From positions 53,752,001 to 53,816,000 of the forward strand of contig JAEOAD010000004.1 of assembly GCA_036365145.1 (NCBI GenBank): a DNA stretch of 64,000 nt, given 5' to 3'. The stretch comes from Orientallactaga sibirica. Its lineage: Eukaryota > Chordata > Mammalia > Rodentia > Dipodidae. This document shows positions 1 to 12,489 of this stretch, one piece after another. The position numbers were made by a program, and so were the translations under genes. The stretch's first letter is position 1. Each line of letters opens with the position of its first letter. The notes under the pieces were generated by a model. That model did not search any database and was not told the DNA's origin. It saw nothing but the letters and a program-made list of their open reading frames with translations.

Positions 1-2084
1 TATTAGTATGCATACAGCATCATTGCAAGAAATTAATTTCTTAGTTGTTCACTAAAGGGACAAAGCAAACACATATCAATGCCCCTGTCTCAGAAACTTT
101 GTCAGTCTGGAGTTTTACAAGGAAACAGAGTGAGAATGAATGGTTATGCATGGAGATATGTGAGTGATAGTGGTAGGAAGAAGGAAAAGGGTGGCATATT
201 TAGACTACATAGGCTTGGACAACAAATGAAAATATTAAAAAATTTCCATTCATAGTTCCCTGGCATCAATACCGTATGCAGATTAAAAGGCCAAAATAAG
301 CATGAATTTTGTTTTAATTAACTCTCTAAGATTTGTCTACCATCTAGGTGCCCCTTCCCACCTTCATCTGTTATTTTGTTCATTTTAGGGCCATAAATAT
401 TATTAATCCACAGAGATTTCTTTCTGTTCCCTTTAGTTAATTAAAGATACTCTAGAATTTATCTTTTGCTACCACCAGGAGGGCACAAAAATTGAAATAT
501 TATATTGCTGGATAGTTAATTCATTTGCATAAAATAATCAGTGGAATTGTGTATTGCAGTTTCAAACACCTTTGCTAGATTTTCTTTTAGAGGACAAATG
601 AAGTCAATAGAAGAAAATAGAGAGAAGGAGGGGAGCAAATTAGAGTAAAAAAATAGGAAAAATACAGTTTTTTAACAGATAGTTTAAGTTGACTCTAACA
701 TAGAAATAGACTTATTAATTTCTTTGGGCCTAGATATCATTAGCAATAGTACCATGACAATGTCTTCCTGTCTATCTGTTTCAAGCTGTGTTACTCAGTT
801 GGGAGAAAAAGTGGGGGCAGAAGAGGAGCTGTTAAAAATGGAAAAAAAACCCACTAAGTAATATTCTTATATTAAACTTGATTTATTTTTTATTATTGGT
901 CTTATTACAAAAAATATACGGTGTTACTTCATGTATCATTCACTTACAAGATTTTATACCAAACCAAGCAGAACCCAAGACTAGACAGCTCTACTATTTA
1001 TATTCCTCCACGGGAGTCTCATCCTGCCCTCTTTTTCCACCCTCAGTGTTTTTCTTCCTTCAGGGAGAGATTCTATATGAGTGTTTCATTTCTCCTCTGG
1101 GTAGACTTAAAGGCCAGACACATTGATTATTAATCATTATATTGGGGTTTCTCTCCTGCTTGACCAATGACACAATCTGCCGAGCATGATAGGTATACTG
1201 TAACTGACATCTGTACTGGAAAAAAAAAATCAGGTTATGGCATATATATCTGCACTAATAAAAAAAGCCATCTTTCAAGGCCTCCTTTTGTACATCTTTC
1301 TAAAGAGACCACTGTGTTACAAATGCATAGACACTGAGCCATAAATCCAGGAACCAAGTCAGATCTGAAAGCCCAATTCAGGACATTCTTTACTTGGACT
1401 CTTGGGATGCTGCTGGCTTAATTCGAGTCACTTACTCCTTTTTTTTTTTTTTCTAGTTTGTGCTGCTGAGAAATACTAGGGAGAAACTTGAAACATGAGA
1501 GATTTCCAGGCTCCATGAGCTTGTAGTCATCTTTCATTTCATTTCATGTTGGTATGCATTTTTATTTGTGTAAATTTTTCAGTGTACATTATTCCATTCA
1601 TGAATTCTAAAACTCATTGAATATATGATGTGGGGGCATATTTCAAATGTATTTCCTGTTATGCCAGGAATTCTCATAAGTTGCAAAATAATAGGAATAC
1701 AGTATGCTGATTAAAAGTCAGGATGTGTGCTTGAACAGATCATTGTCTGAATCTTTGCTCTTTGAGCCTAAATGAGATAGTTGGGGAAGGTAGCTGACCT
1801 CATATCCATAGAACATGAGTTTTGCAAACTAGGAGCTGCAGGCACTAAAAACACAAAACTAAAGCTCAGGGCTTGCATGGCACATGGCATAGCTCCTTTC
1901 CTGCCTGAGACAATGGGAAAATTAGAATACTTAAAAAGATTATATATATAAATTAAAGTGAAATAGTAGGTATAAAAATTGAAAGTTTGGGGTGAGAGAG
2001 GTGCAGCCTGATTATTATAGATAGCTGATAAGATATTTAACAAGAAGTATTAAGTGTTGAATTACACCTTTAGAGCAAACTTTG
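1..2084. other. Unique AT-rich intergenic or intronic DNA
   Basis: No repeat or gene is recognised here. The largest open frame is 82 codons (878-1126, +) and shows no known motif. A T-run lies near 1439-1452 and a (TA)-rich patch near 1942-1952. The frames look like chance openings in AT-rich DNA. Confidence 0.6.
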
Positions 2085-2266
2085 ATTTTTTTTTTATTTC
2101 TTTGCAAGCAGAGAGAGATAAAGAAATAAGAGAGACAGAGAGAAAATGGGCATGCCAGGGCCTCCATCTACTGCAAATGAACTCGAGCTGCATGTGCCAT
2201 GTTGTGCATCTGGCTTTATGTGAGTACTGGGGAAGCATAAGGCTTAGCAGGTAAGCACCTTAACAG
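2085..2266 (-). mobile_element. Dip-type tRNA-derived SINE, minus strand, head truncated
   Basis: Read on the plus strand it begins with a T-rich tail, then a purine-rich GAGA block, 'gggcatgccagggcctcca', 'ctgcaaatgaactc' and 'catctggctttatg'. This is the reverse complement of the Dip body. The promoter end stops near 'gcaccttaac', so the A-box end is missing or diverged. About 180 bp. Confidence 0.85.
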
Positions 2267-2285
2267 TAACTAGAGTAACAATTTG

Positions 2286-2645
2286 TTATGGTTTGAATAT
2301 GAAAAGTGTCCTAAGCCTCTTGTGCTGAATGTCTTCACCCTAGCTAGAGGCACACTTATGGGAAATGCTAGAAACTTTGGTAGGTGGGATGTAGCTGGAA
2401 GAAATGAGTCACTAGGGATGTGTCTTTCAAGGTGATCCCTGAACCTCATCCCCTTCCTCACTTGCTATGCCATGCAGTGAAAAAGCATCTTGCCACTTAC
2501 TCCCACCACCATCATATTTGACTCAAGTATATGGGGCTAAAGGTCCATGTGCTGAACTTTCTGCAATTTTAATCCCAAATCAATCCTCCCTTGTGTTGTG
2601 TCTCTCATGTACTTTTGTCATAGCTAAACAAGGTAAATACCACAC
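2286..2645 (+). mobile_element. ERVL-MaLR-type LTR remnant
   Basis: Starts 'gttatggtttgaatatgaaa', followed by 'ctagaaactttggtaggtggga', 'agtcactagggatgtgtc' and later a degraded 'caaatcaatcctcccttgt' zone where MaLR LTRs carry their polyadenylation signal. The order matches MLT1/ORR1-like MaLR LTRs as I know them. It is heavily diverged and no target duplication was found. The family is recalled, not searched. Confidence 0.55.
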
Positions 2646-4005
2646 AAGCAGGGAAATCATGTTTTTCTTTTTGCTTGTTTTCAGCTTTTTTTTTTCAGAT
2701 TGTTTTCAGTGTACTGAGATCAGCCTATTTTCATACCTTTTAGTTTTGTACATGTTCACATTCATATACAGTCCTTTCTTTAGTTCTACCATTTCTAACT
2801 GTGAAGGACAATCTGAATTTATGTCCAGTGACCTCATGTAAGTTATCCTCTTTGCTGCAAAATTATAGAGAGCAACAGCTTGATTTATTATATTAATTTT
2901 GAACTATGGTGCCAATAAGTAAATTGGCTTGTGGTAATCACAGTATTCACTTCTATTAAATGATCATCAGTTGAGTTATTTGCTTTTTTTTGCATGTAAT
3001 TTATTGTGGCCAAGTTCTCTCTCTCTCTCTTAGTTAAAAAGTTGAAGCATATAATTTTATTGTACCAAGGTATTGCAAATAAGGCAACTAAAATTCTAAA
3101 ATGATAAAATTAAAAATTCAGTAATGTAAAAAAATATGCTTATACTTTACTGAAAATACATTGTAAGGAAATTAATTTTATATATAATTAAAAACAATTA
3201 TTTCGTTATGTAAAATGTCCTTTAGAAAAAAGGAAAGATGAAACATATGAGAAAAAACATATTTCCTAATGATTTTCTTTCAGGAAAATATTTCTATCAT
3301 GATCCTTTTTAATTAAATAAGAATTTAGCACATTTGCATGTGTGTTCTTAATGTCAGACTCTTTGGTTATCACACTTACACCTCTGTTATTAATGCTAGC
3401 CATGGTTTGTAGATGAGGAAAAGCTAGTTATCAATGAATAATTCAGATTCCATAACTGTCAGACCTCATTATTTTAAATAGGGCCTGGTAGTTCCAGTTG
3501 TAACCAGCTAATTGCCTCGTTTAAACTTAAACTGTTGGACTATTTCACATAATTCTCAATTTTTAAAAACTTTACATTTAAATTGCTATAATACATTGAG
3601 CAATTTGCTTTAAATCAATGTAGAAGAATAAGAAGCATTCTGCTTATGATCTGTCATCAAATAAGAATTGTTATTTTAATTTAATCCAAAATCTATCATT
3701 AGTTGCTTACTTAACATAGTAATGACAAAATGTTTTTAATTTATAAAAAAAGCAAAAATGAGACTACCAAATAAATTAGTTTAAAAACCTATTTGTCTAA
3801 ACATGTTGCCACATGAAGGCTCAAGACCAGAATGCATGTGACGGGAGAGGTCACTGAAGGTTACTGCTTTCATTTCCTGAATTCCTGGCACGTGTATAAC
3901 TAAATCAGCTATAAATTTATTGGTGATTAAAACATATCTGTAAAGTCAGTTTTTTGGCTTTGAACATGTTCTGCTCAGATATTTCTTCATGAAATACTGC
4001 TGCAG
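2646..4005. other. Unique AT-rich DNA
   Basis: No clear repeat or gene. It contains a short (CT)n at 3017-3030 and a weakly MIR-like stretch near 3400-3465 ('agatgaggaaaagctag'). No open frame with a recognisable motif. Confidence 0.5.
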
Positions 4006-4326
4006 ATGCTAGGGGAATGGCTTAGTCAGTAAGACATTTGCTTTGCAAACATGGAGACCTTAGTTCAGATCTCCAGGACCCATTCACATTTCCAGACCTG
4101 AAGTCCCAGTATTCTTCAGGCAGAAAGGCAAGGGTATACCTGGGGCTTTCTAGTCAGAAGTATAGCTGAATTGCTAAGCATTGATTGGGTTTAGTGAGAG
4201 AACCTGTTTCAATAAATAACATGGAGAATGATTGAAGAAGACACCTGATGTTGAACTCTGACCTCCACACATATGAACAACACGTGTTTATGCAAACACG
4301 GATACATGCCCTAAAAATAAAGAGAA
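4006..4326 (+). mobile_element. B4/RSINE1-type composite SINE
   Basis: Starts with a tRNA-like head ('ggggaatggcttagtcagtaag' zone, degraded B box 'ttagttcagatctcc'), passes through a diverged 7SL-like middle, and ends 'agaagacacctgatgttgaac', 'tctgacctccacacat' and 'gcaaacacggatacatgccc' before an A-rich tail. This is the rodent B4/RSINE1 architecture and clearly differs from the Dip copies. Confidence 0.7.
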
Positions 4327-5019
4327 GAGAAGCTGCTGATACCAGGATCATTGCTGAACAAGAGACAGCTACAGCGGTTAAATGTCCATATCTTTAGACT
4401 GCCACTTTATTCATGAGTGGCTAATAGTCATCAATTGACTATGGTAGAGCACAAATGCCAGGCTATTCCTTCTATGTGGGACTCCTGTGAGGTAAATTGT
4501 GTCACCAGAACAGGTTATCAACCATACTGGAACTTTACCAATCCTCCTTCCTTCTCTTGATTTTTATTGGTGTCAGATCCATACTTTGGCTTGAAAGCTG
4601 TTCATACCTTCTTCTGCTCCAAGTCTGATTTATTTAAATGCATTTGCCTCAACAAATTTCATCTTCTTTTTCTTAGAAAACCTTGACAGATGCAACAACA
4701 CTGAAATTTCACGTGCAATTAATTCTGTTCACAAGACAAATTCTTTGTATTTAGCTTGGGATTTCTTCAGATAAAGTGACCTTTGAAAGGATACATGGTC
4801 CAAAAATGGGCATGTCCTTTATAAGAGCCACACAAAGTCACATTTTATTTATGGAGTCAGGCTGTAGAACACTACCATTTGTGATCCTTCTGCAATCCAT
4901 GTGTATGTACTCTCTCTGTTTCCAAAGTCTTTTCTGGGTTCTTAGGAAATCCCAGTATGAATAGGGAAGGACTGAACAGGTATCTATGGTTGGTTTAATT
5001 GTAGTGTTGGACTCCAACT
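4327..5019. other. Unique DNA without recognised features
   Basis: Moderate AT content. The largest open frame is 62 codons (4776-4964, +). No motif or repeat identified. Confidence 0.5.
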
Positions 5020-5198
5020 CCGAGCCTAATACAAGCTAGGATTCCCCAGTATCCATGTAAACCAGATACACAAAGAGGCACATGTATCTGGTGTTCGTTT
5101 GCAGTGGTTGGAGGCCCTGACATGCCCATTCTCTCTGTCTCTCTTCTCTCTATTTATCTCTGCTTGCAAATAAATAAATAAAAATACCTTTAAAAAAA
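5020..5198 (+). mobile_element. Dip-type SINE, 5' truncated
   Basis: The head is degraded. From 'attccccagtatccatgtaa' onward the Dip body is clear: 'ccagatacacaaagaggcac', 'tggtgttcgtttgcagtgg', 'ggaggccctgacatgccc', a CT-rich block and an (AAAT)n tail at about 5167-5190. Confidence 0.85.
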
Positions 5199-5905
5199 GT
5201 AAATAGCTTAAGTACAAAGTCTATAAGACACTTGACTTCAATGTGGATTTTACCTTCCTTTTGTAAATTTTGATTTAAATAACACAAATTACATTTTAAG
5301 TGGATATGCTATAGCTGAGGGAAATTTTCACAAAATTAAAATATTTTTAAAAATTAATAAAACTTTATGGTGATTTCTCCTCAGCTGGTTAATTAAAAAC
5401 AATTTTAGCTCATTTTCAATGTGTTAGTTGTAGTTTTACTCCTATGTTCATAGTCATACATGTGTGAAAATAACCTAACTTTCTACAACAAGGAAGAGAG
5501 AAGACATTGATAATTCTACTTTGCTATATGCTGACATCTCAGCATGGCTGGCATCTATATCCTCTGACATCTGAAGTTTGTCATGCTCTTCTAAAAATGG
5601 GAAATGGCAGGTGTGGGAAATTATATGAGCACTTGGAATAAAATGCAAGGTTTCAACTAAAGTTAAGACACTTTAAACTTTTAATGTGAAAGTGTCTGCA
5701 GCACTGTGTTGTGCTTATGTTAAAAATAGACTTTGAGAGCTCATATGGTTGCTTAGTTCAGCATTAGGACAACCATATATCTGGCCATGAGACGTTACAT
5801 GAATCACAGATGCTCCATGCCTACAGCCTTCCGCTGTGAGACAGGTACTCCAATGAGACAGAGACCGAGACAAAACAAATTTTAAAGCTGTGAGTCCCTG
5901 ATTTT
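5199..5905. other. Unique AT-rich DNA
   Basis: No repeat or gene recognised. It ends with the left copy of the target duplication of the next SINE (5893-5905). Confidence 0.5.
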
Positions 5906-6109
5906 AATATTTTATTCATTTATTTATATGCAAAGAGAGAGAGAAAGACAGAATAGGAGTGCCAAGGCCTCTTGCCACTGCCAACAAACTCCAGATGCAT
6001 GTGCCACATTGTGCATCTAGCATTATGTAGGGCCTGGGGAAATTAAACCCTGGGCCATCAGGTTTTGCATGCAAGCGCCTTTAACCACTGAGCCACCTCT
6101 CCAGACCAA
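5906..6109 (-). mobile_element. Dip-type SINE, minus strand, with target duplication
   Basis: Full-length reverse-complement Dip: tail 'tttattcatttatttata', GAGA block, 'gtgccacattgtgcatctag', and promoter end 'taaccactgagccacctctc'. Imperfect target copies 'gtccctgatttta' (5893-5905) and 'gtctttgatttta' (6110-6122) flank it. Two mismatches suggest moderate age. Confidence 0.9.
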
Positions 6110-6144
6110 GTCTTTGATTTTAGTAAGTGCACATTCTTTTGTTC

Positions 6145-6341
6145 ATTTTTATTTATTTATTTGAGAGTAACAGACAGAGAAAGAGGGAGACAGAGAATTT
6201 GCACTCCAGGGCCTCCAGCCACTGCAAATGCATGCACCCCTTGTTCATCTGGCTTACATGGGTCCTGGGGAATCGAGTCTTGAACCAGGGTCCTTAGGTT
6301 TCACAGGCAAGTGCTTAACCACTACTCCATCTCTGTGGCCC
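6145..6341 (-). mobile_element. Dip-type SINE, minus strand
   Basis: Tail (ATTT)n, then 'gagagtaacagacagagaaa', 'ctccagggcctccagccact', 'catctggcttacatgggtcc' and 'taaccactactccatctctg'. It lies 35 bp from the previous SINE in the same orientation. Confidence 0.9.
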
Positions 6342-6584
6342 AAGTTCATATCCTTTAAAGTAAATGTTCTCTATATATTGGAGAGAGTAATATTTTGTTT
6401 ACTAAGATATAAATTTGTATTAGCTGGCAAAGCAAACAACATGGATTGTGAAAATTAAAAAATGAACTTATTTTCTTTGGCTTCTGATGTAGGATATTTT
6501 ATTTGCATATTTTTGCACAGGTAAGTGTTCAATTCTAGAGTACATTGGTTAACACTACACTGAGTTCTAAGAAAATGAAACTCC

Positions 6585-6757
6585 AAGCCAGGCTGGTGAC
6601 CCACACCTTTAATTCCAGCACTTGGGAGGCAGAGGTAGGGGGATTCCTGTGTGTTCAAGGCCACCCTAAGACTACATAGTAAATTCCAGGTCATCCCGGA
6701 CTTGAGTGAGCCCCTAACTCAGTAAAAGAAAAAGAAAAACAAACAAAAAACAAAAAC
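6585..6757 (+). mobile_element. B1-like (7SL-derived) SINE
   Basis: 'agccaggctggtgacccaca', 'cctttaattccagcacttgg', 'gaggcagaggtagggggatt', 'ctaagactacatagtaaatt', then an A/C-rich tail (6722-6757). This is the dipodoid B1 pattern. Confidence 0.9.
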
Positions 6758-8096
6758 TCTCATTTGTTTTCTCATTTCTTCCTCTTTGCTCCCATGTGAA
6801 CTCTGAGGACTAGTTTTTGTCTTCCTGGTAACATTCTATAATTATAATAGGCTACTATGAAATAATATAGTAAATATTTTCTCTCTGAATTCTTACATTC
6901 TGACAGGTTTTCCCTTAAGAACCCTCAGTAAAGATGAAATACAGACACATACAATTAATGTCAGTTGCAGTTCATAGAAGCATACGCTTTCCTTCCATGG
7001 CGATAACTGAACATTTAGGAGCTGAAGGGTTTACCATCTGTAAGCTATGTGTCAGCTTAGCTGTCTCAGATCAAGCTTCATTTCTAAATATTGTGTTCTG
7101 AGGGAAGCCCATCCAGTCTCTGAATGTCACCCGTATGACTACCCTCAGATACTGTAATACAGGGAGGCTTTGCTTGTCTATCTGGAAACTCTGGCATTGA
7201 CTTTACTCTTCTCCTGACATGTGCCCTAAAGAAACTCACCATTATATTTGTAGCTGCCAGAATTCTACCAGAAAGAGTTCTGGGGCATCAAATTACATTT
7301 AACACTTTTGGCACATTTCATGAATAGATCATAAAAGTTGCAACTATAATATTTAGAATGTGTCTTCTCTGCCCTTTTTAGTGTTTAGATCACTGTTTTA
7401 AAATATGTACATTTTTGTTTTAAGCATATAATCCAATTAATTTATTGCACAAAAAGAAAATAAATTCATCTTTCTCTGCTTTGTTTTCAACAATTCCATT
7501 ATATTTGATTTTAGAATACAAACTGTTAGTATGGGGCCCTAATTTGGTGGAAATAAAAGACTTACATTTATTTTCCAAAGAAAGAAATGGTGTTATAACA
7601 TAGGCATTCAAATACAGCAATATTTTGGGCTGTGTAATACATTTTGACCATTGTTTAGTGTTGAGACAAAATTGATAACCTAGGACGAGTTTTAGAGGAT
7701 TACGTGGTCTCTGTACACCTGAATCAGATTCAAGTCACAGATTTCTCTGAAATCACTGGAGCCTGGTTGCAGGGAGAATCCAGATGAGCAACTTTTTTTC
7801 TGCTACATGAAAAAATTGGAAAACTTGCAGACATAAAGATTGGGCTTTTTTAGAATGACATTTTATGGTCACAGACAACAGTTGTTCTAGCAAGGACAAA
7901 TCCCTTTCTGTTACAAGACCACTGGAAAATTCCAAAAAGAAAGTAACTACTAGATTTCTAAAGATTGAGTCCATTTTAATGCATGCCATGGGATTCTAAC
8001 ATATGGTACAGATGGATCGCAAGCTACACCTGAAAAATAGATGATTCCTAGCATTTGGTGTTTATGTTGTGATTTTAAAATAGCCATTCCTTAGCC

Positions 8097-8098
<2 letters not shown>
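6758..8098. other. Unique AT-rich DNA
   Basis: No recognisable gene or repeat. Open frames reach 78 codons (7753-7989, -) without known motifs. The last bases (about 8092-8100, 'tagccaggtg') look like a B1 head running into the following (GT)n. Confidence 0.5.

Positions 8099-8130
<32 letters not shown>
8099..8130. repeat. (GT)n microsatellite
   Basis: An uninterrupted GT run of 16 units, followed by 'atgggtgtgtctg'. Confidence 0.98.
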
Positions 8131-8133
<3 letters not shown>

Positions 8134-8606
8134 GGTGTGTCTGCAAGTCTTTTTTAAAGACACAGGAAATGAAGGCCAGTACTTGGTCTTAGGAAAATTG
8201 AGAAACATACCTCATGACTAGTCATTGAGTCTTAAATATTCCTTAGTCAATATTGGGAGCAGGTAGCTTATGGGGATATGTTTCATTATTATTATTTTTT
8301 AATGTTATTTTTTTCTTATCATTGTCTAAAAAGGAGACTTTATACATTAACTTTGAAAGGATAATTCTTATTATATCTCTAATATTTAGCAGTGATAACA
8401 TCACATCCAAATGTCCATGCTAAGAAGTGTTTAACTGCAGAAGAGAAGACCCTTCTTGACAGCCAGCCATATTTGACATTTCTGATCTTTATCACCTTGA
8501 CATTATCAGCCCTGTTTTCAATTCTGAAAGTTTTGTCCTCTTGGAAACATATTATAAATCTCCTTCCAATTGAAATTACTGCAATAAAATAACCAACAAT
8601 CAATTG

Positions 8607-8616
8607 CACGCACACA

Positions 8617-8658
<42 letters not shown>
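8607..8658. repeat. (CA)n microsatellite
   Basis: CA run with early interruptions ('gcacgcacacactcac') and then about 20 pure units. It gives rise to a false Cys-Val open frame on the minus strand. Confidence 0.98.
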
Positions 8659-8661
<3 letters not shown>

Positions 8662-9547
8662 CCTTTAAATATGAGCTGTGACTTTCAGGAGGTCTTAGAT
8701 TTCACAGCAGGAAGAATCCTCCCTCAGAACCCAGCCGCTGACTGCATGGTGCAGCTGGCCCACGCAGATGACCCTTTAAGAATCTAGCTCATTTTATTAG
8801 CTCTGTTATATTATTGTATCATCTAACAATAGATGTTTTATTCCAAGGTCCTTACAGTCCTTATTGCAATGGGTAATGAATTTGTTACTCACTATCATCT
8901 CTGATAGGTTTTAAGTGCCTATAGTTCTTCTATATTTAGGCATTTTCTTTCATTCTGTAATTGAGAATTCAATCATATGAATAGCTCATACTATTGTGTT
9001 CATGAGAGTACATGAAGCATGTGTTTTTGTTTGTGAAGATCTCAGATAAATCTAGCTCTAGCTGTTGCATGGAGGGAGACTCTACTTGAATTTGTGCTAA
9101 TACTATTTTTCAAAATTCTAATTGTGAAAAATTCAAACACATATAAGCAGATGAAGAGAATTACATAATGAGCCTCTGTGTGTGCATTAACTAGATATAA
9201 CCATTATTAATTCATGAAAAATCTTTCAAATGCTCTTATCACTATCCTGCCATCATCACTGGTATTTTCCAGCAAATCCCTAATATCATGCAATTTCATC
9301 CCTAAATGATTCAATTGGTGTCCTCAAATTTTAAAGGTTCTTTTGCATGATATAATCAATTTACACATATAATGAAATTAAAATAAATTTAGTGCCTGTA
9401 AGTTTCCAGTCAATACACAGATTTTCTTTACTGTTCCATATTGTTTTAGCTGGTAAGTTCAAATCTGAATCCAAACAAATTCCAAATATGGCATATCCAT
9501 ATATTTCTTTTTAATTATTTAATGCAGAATCTACTTATGGCCTTGAT
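8659..9547. other. Unique AT-rich DNA
   Basis: No gene or repeat recognised. A short less AT-rich patch at about 8700-8770 ('aacccagccgctgactgcat') stands out mildly, but shows no open frame of note. Confidence 0.5.
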
Positions 9548-9627
9548 TTAGCTGTATAACATAGGCTGACCGGGAACTCAAGATTCACCTGTCTTAGGAT
9601 TACAGGTGTGCTAGTCCACATGTGGTT
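9548..9627 (-). mobile_element. B1-like SINE fragment, minus strand
   Basis: 'ataggctgaccgggaactca' and 'gtcttaggattacaggtgtg' match the antisense B1 core ('...aggctgacctggaactca...gggattaaaggcgtg'). Short and diverged. Confidence 0.5.
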
Positions 9628-9809
9628 ACTATGTTTCTTATGGTACATCAAATCAGTAGTTTCCTATTCTTTTCAATTTCATTTTATTTAAGGAAGAAAT
9701 GAAATTTTCCATCATATTGGATTTTACTGATTATATCTCTCTAGCATTGTTAAATATCAGCCTTTGTCCTAATCTGATTTGGCTTTGGTTTAAACTTTTG
9801 CAAGGAGCC

Positions 9810-9853
9810 AAAACAAACAAACAAACAAACAAACAAACAAACAAACAAACAAA
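9810..9853. repeat. (AAAC)n microsatellite
   Basis: About 11 copies of AAAC/CAAA, followed 6 bp later by a T-run. It may derive from a SINE tail, but no SINE body is seen beside it. Confidence 0.97.
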
Positions 9854-10250
9854 GTAGTTTTTTTTTTTTGCATTGCTCCAGAGAGACCAGATTATCTGTT
9901 ATCTCTCTTTCTGTGATAGTCAGATTGTCGGAACATTGATATTATTGTATTATCTGTCTATTGTAAGAGTTTCTTGTCAGACCCTTAATAAATTTTTTAA
10001 GTATTGTTGGTCATTGCATAGTTCCAATAAGGTCATTAACGAATGTGTTTACTTTTGTTCTCCAAAATATCTACCAAGGAAATCATTATTTCAGCTCATG
10101 CAATGCTTTCTCTGGTGAAACTAGAGTGAGGTAAGCATGTACATGGTCACATTTTCTTATACTTCCCTCCCAGAAATAGGATATGCAAACATTTTCTTAA
10201 TATTTGTTGTTGAATGTTAAGACCCAAAGTTGAATTAAACCATTTTCCCA

Positions 10251-10436
10251 GGCTGGAGAGATGGCTTAGCGGTTAAGGCATTTGCCTGCAAAGCCTAAGG
10301 ACCCAGTGCCCATGTAAGCCAGATGCACAAGGTGGTGCATGTGTTTTCAGTTCATTTGCTGTGGCTAGAGGCACTGGTACATCCATTTTTTTCTCTCTTT
10401 CTCAAATAAATAAATAAAATATTTTAAAAGGTTTTA
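10251..10436 (+). mobile_element. Dip-type SINE with 12-bp target duplication
   Basis: Starts 'ggctggagagatggcttagc', with 'ggttaaggcatttgcctgca'. The region between the A-box end and 'gcccatgtaagccag' lost part of the B box ('ggacccagtgcccatg'). Tail (AAAT)n. Perfect target duplication 'aaaccattttcc' at 10237-10248 and 10437-10448. Confidence 0.95.
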
Positions 10437-10599
10437 AAACCATTTTCCTATATAAATTATGATAGTTATAATATTTCTTATAAGAAGCGTGATACCATGA
10501 AGGAAATGGCTTAAATTCAAATCAAAATTTCTATTAAAAGAGTAGGTATTTTTGATGATTGTTTGCTGTATCAGGGTGTACAGTTTTGCAATGCTCACA

Positions 10600-10725
10600 T
10601 TTGACCTCCACAGAAACCCTATGCCATAAAGAAAGGAAACATTTTTTATTGATGTGGACAATGAGGTTTAGCGAGAAAGCAGTACTGTACATTTTACTCA
10701 ATCAGTTGGCAGAGCTGGGTCCAGA
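10600..10725 (+). mobile_element. MIR-like ancient SINE fragment
   Basis: 'ctccacagaaaccctatgcc', 'ggacaatgaggtttagcgag' and 'ttggcagagctgggtccaga' recapitulate the MIR core order (few bases after 'caacaaccctatgag', 'gaggaaactgaggc', 'ggcagagctggg'). Very diverged. The call rests on recalled consensus. Confidence 0.5.
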
Positions 10726-10887
10726 CATTGTGTTATGAAATTTATGTTTTGTGTGCATTGTATTGTGCAATTCTTATGTGATTTGATGACTAGATATAAT
10801 TAAATAGCATGCACATCTTAAAATTGGTAATAATTATTTTCTTAGAACCACTAAAATGTAGAGACTATCACCAAAATTGTATTTTTA

Positions 10888-11075
10888 GTATTATTTTCAT
10901 ATTTATTAATTTATTTACTTATTTATTTATTGGTTTTATGCAATAGGTTCTCACTGTAGCCCAGGCTGACCTGTAATTCACCATGTAGTCTCAGGGTGGC
11001 CTCAAACTCACTGTGATCCTCCTACCTGTGCCTCCCGAGAGCTGGTATTAAAGGCATGTACCACCATACCCAGCT
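10888..11075 (-). mobile_element. B1-like SINE, minus strand
   Basis: (TTTA)n tail, then 'gcccaggctgacctgtaatt', 'tagtctcagggtggcctcaa', 'gatcctcctacctgtgcctc' and 'attaaaggcatgtaccacca'. Likely target copies 'caaaattgtattttta' (10872-10887) and 'caaaatttatttttg' (11076-11090), differing by an indel. Confidence 0.9.
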
Positions 11076-11090
11076 CAAAATTTATTTTTG

Positions 11091-11763
11091 TTGATATGTT
11101 TATTGCATTTCTCTTCTTCAAAAACCCTTTGGAATTTAATATGTGGCAGAGGCAGGGCTTAAAAACTGGTCTCCATTAGAAAGCTTCATGGGAGAGTACA
11201 AGAAAAGAATATGGACAAGTAATTATAGCCTAAATTATTAAGATAATGTTTGGACCTCAGAGATTGTTACTGTTGAAACTAGATTCCATCTTCCTTTTTG
11301 TAGGCAGCAAGTTAAGTGACCAAATGGAAATAACTCAAAATATTTTAGGTAAATTGTACAAATATAGATAGTGAGTGTCTGTAAAAGTGATCTGATATAA
11401 CTAAGCACACTTCTGAATTATTTTTTTGTCTTTCCTCCATAACAAATGCTTTTCCATGTTGACTTGCCCAGATTCAGTCAGGTAGCTATTGTATCTAATG
11501 GTCGTCATGGTGTTTTTCTTGCCAACAAAATGGGCCAGGGTCCACATAAAGCCCAGATAGAAAGATTTGAGTTTCAAAGCTGGACACAACCAATCTTTGT
11601 ACAAGCCCAAGTTCCCAGTTTACCTGTGACTGTAAAAGAATGTGGAACACATCTCAGCATTAAGAGGAATTTGTGAAACTACAGTCAGTACTTCCCAAAG
11701 TAAAAACTCCAGACTTCCTAAGGCACTTCTCAGACACTGAGCATTTATAACAATGACTAAAGT
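11091..11763. other. Unique DNA without recognised features
   Basis: Overlapping open frames of 69-80 codons on both strands at about 11.4-11.9 kb have no recognisable motif, and those at the right end run into the next SINE. Confidence 0.5.
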
Positions 11764-11982
11764 GGGCTGGAGAGATGGCTTCACAGTTAAGCACATGCCT
11801 GTGAAGCCTAAGGACCGTGGTTCGAGGCTCCAATCCCCAGTACTCATGTAAGCTAGATGCACATGGTGGCTTATGCATCTGGAGTTTGTTTGCAGGGGCT
11901 ACAGGCCCTGACGTGCCCATTCTCTCCCCCCCCCCACTTTCTCTGTCTCTAACAAATAAATAAAGAATAAAACCTTTTAAAT
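11764..11982 (+). mobile_element. Dip-type SINE with target duplication
   Basis: 'gggctggagagatggcttca', well-preserved B box 'ggttcgaggctcc', 'gaggccctg'-type segment ('acaggccctgacgtgcccat'), a C-run at about 11927-11935 and tail (AAAT)n. Target copies 'aatgactaa' at 11752-11760 and 11983-11991. Confidence 0.95.
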
Positions 11983-11991
11983 AATGACTAA

Positions 11992-12489
11992 CTTAGCATT
12001 CTCTCAAAGAAAAAGTCAACTTGCCTACATGCGGGAAACTTTCAGGCTTTTAATCCAAAAAATGAAAATGAATAATGGACATTTAACAATACTATAAAAT
12101 AAAACTGAGAAAAGTAATATAGACATGTATATTAAATATACATATGTAGTAAATTAGTTGGATACATAGTAAATTAATTGAATTTTAGCATGATATATCT
12201 CTCACCTACTGTCTACATTGGTATGATGGTGATTTGGGCCTTGGAAATTCTCTGAAGAAAATTGGAATGGCAAGTTATATTCTTGGTGTCTTTATCACCC
12301 ATAGTAATATTTGAGTGTACATGAACAAAATTTATACAAGGATAGAAAACTCAAGATTTTTATCTAAGCTACTCTTATGAAAATTCTTGCATCTACCTCC
12401 TCAAATCATCCTTGCTTCTATATTTAATGACATTCTATTGCATTTTTGAATATGTATACATATCCCTCAAGACATATTTAGTAGATATT
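11992..12489. other. Unique AT-rich DNA
   Basis: No repeat or gene recognised. Confidence 0.5.

Noticed and set aside
9810..9853. Regularly spaced short repeats as a possible CRISPR-like array
   Set aside because: Simple (AAAC)n microsatellite in a mammalian genome; no spacers.
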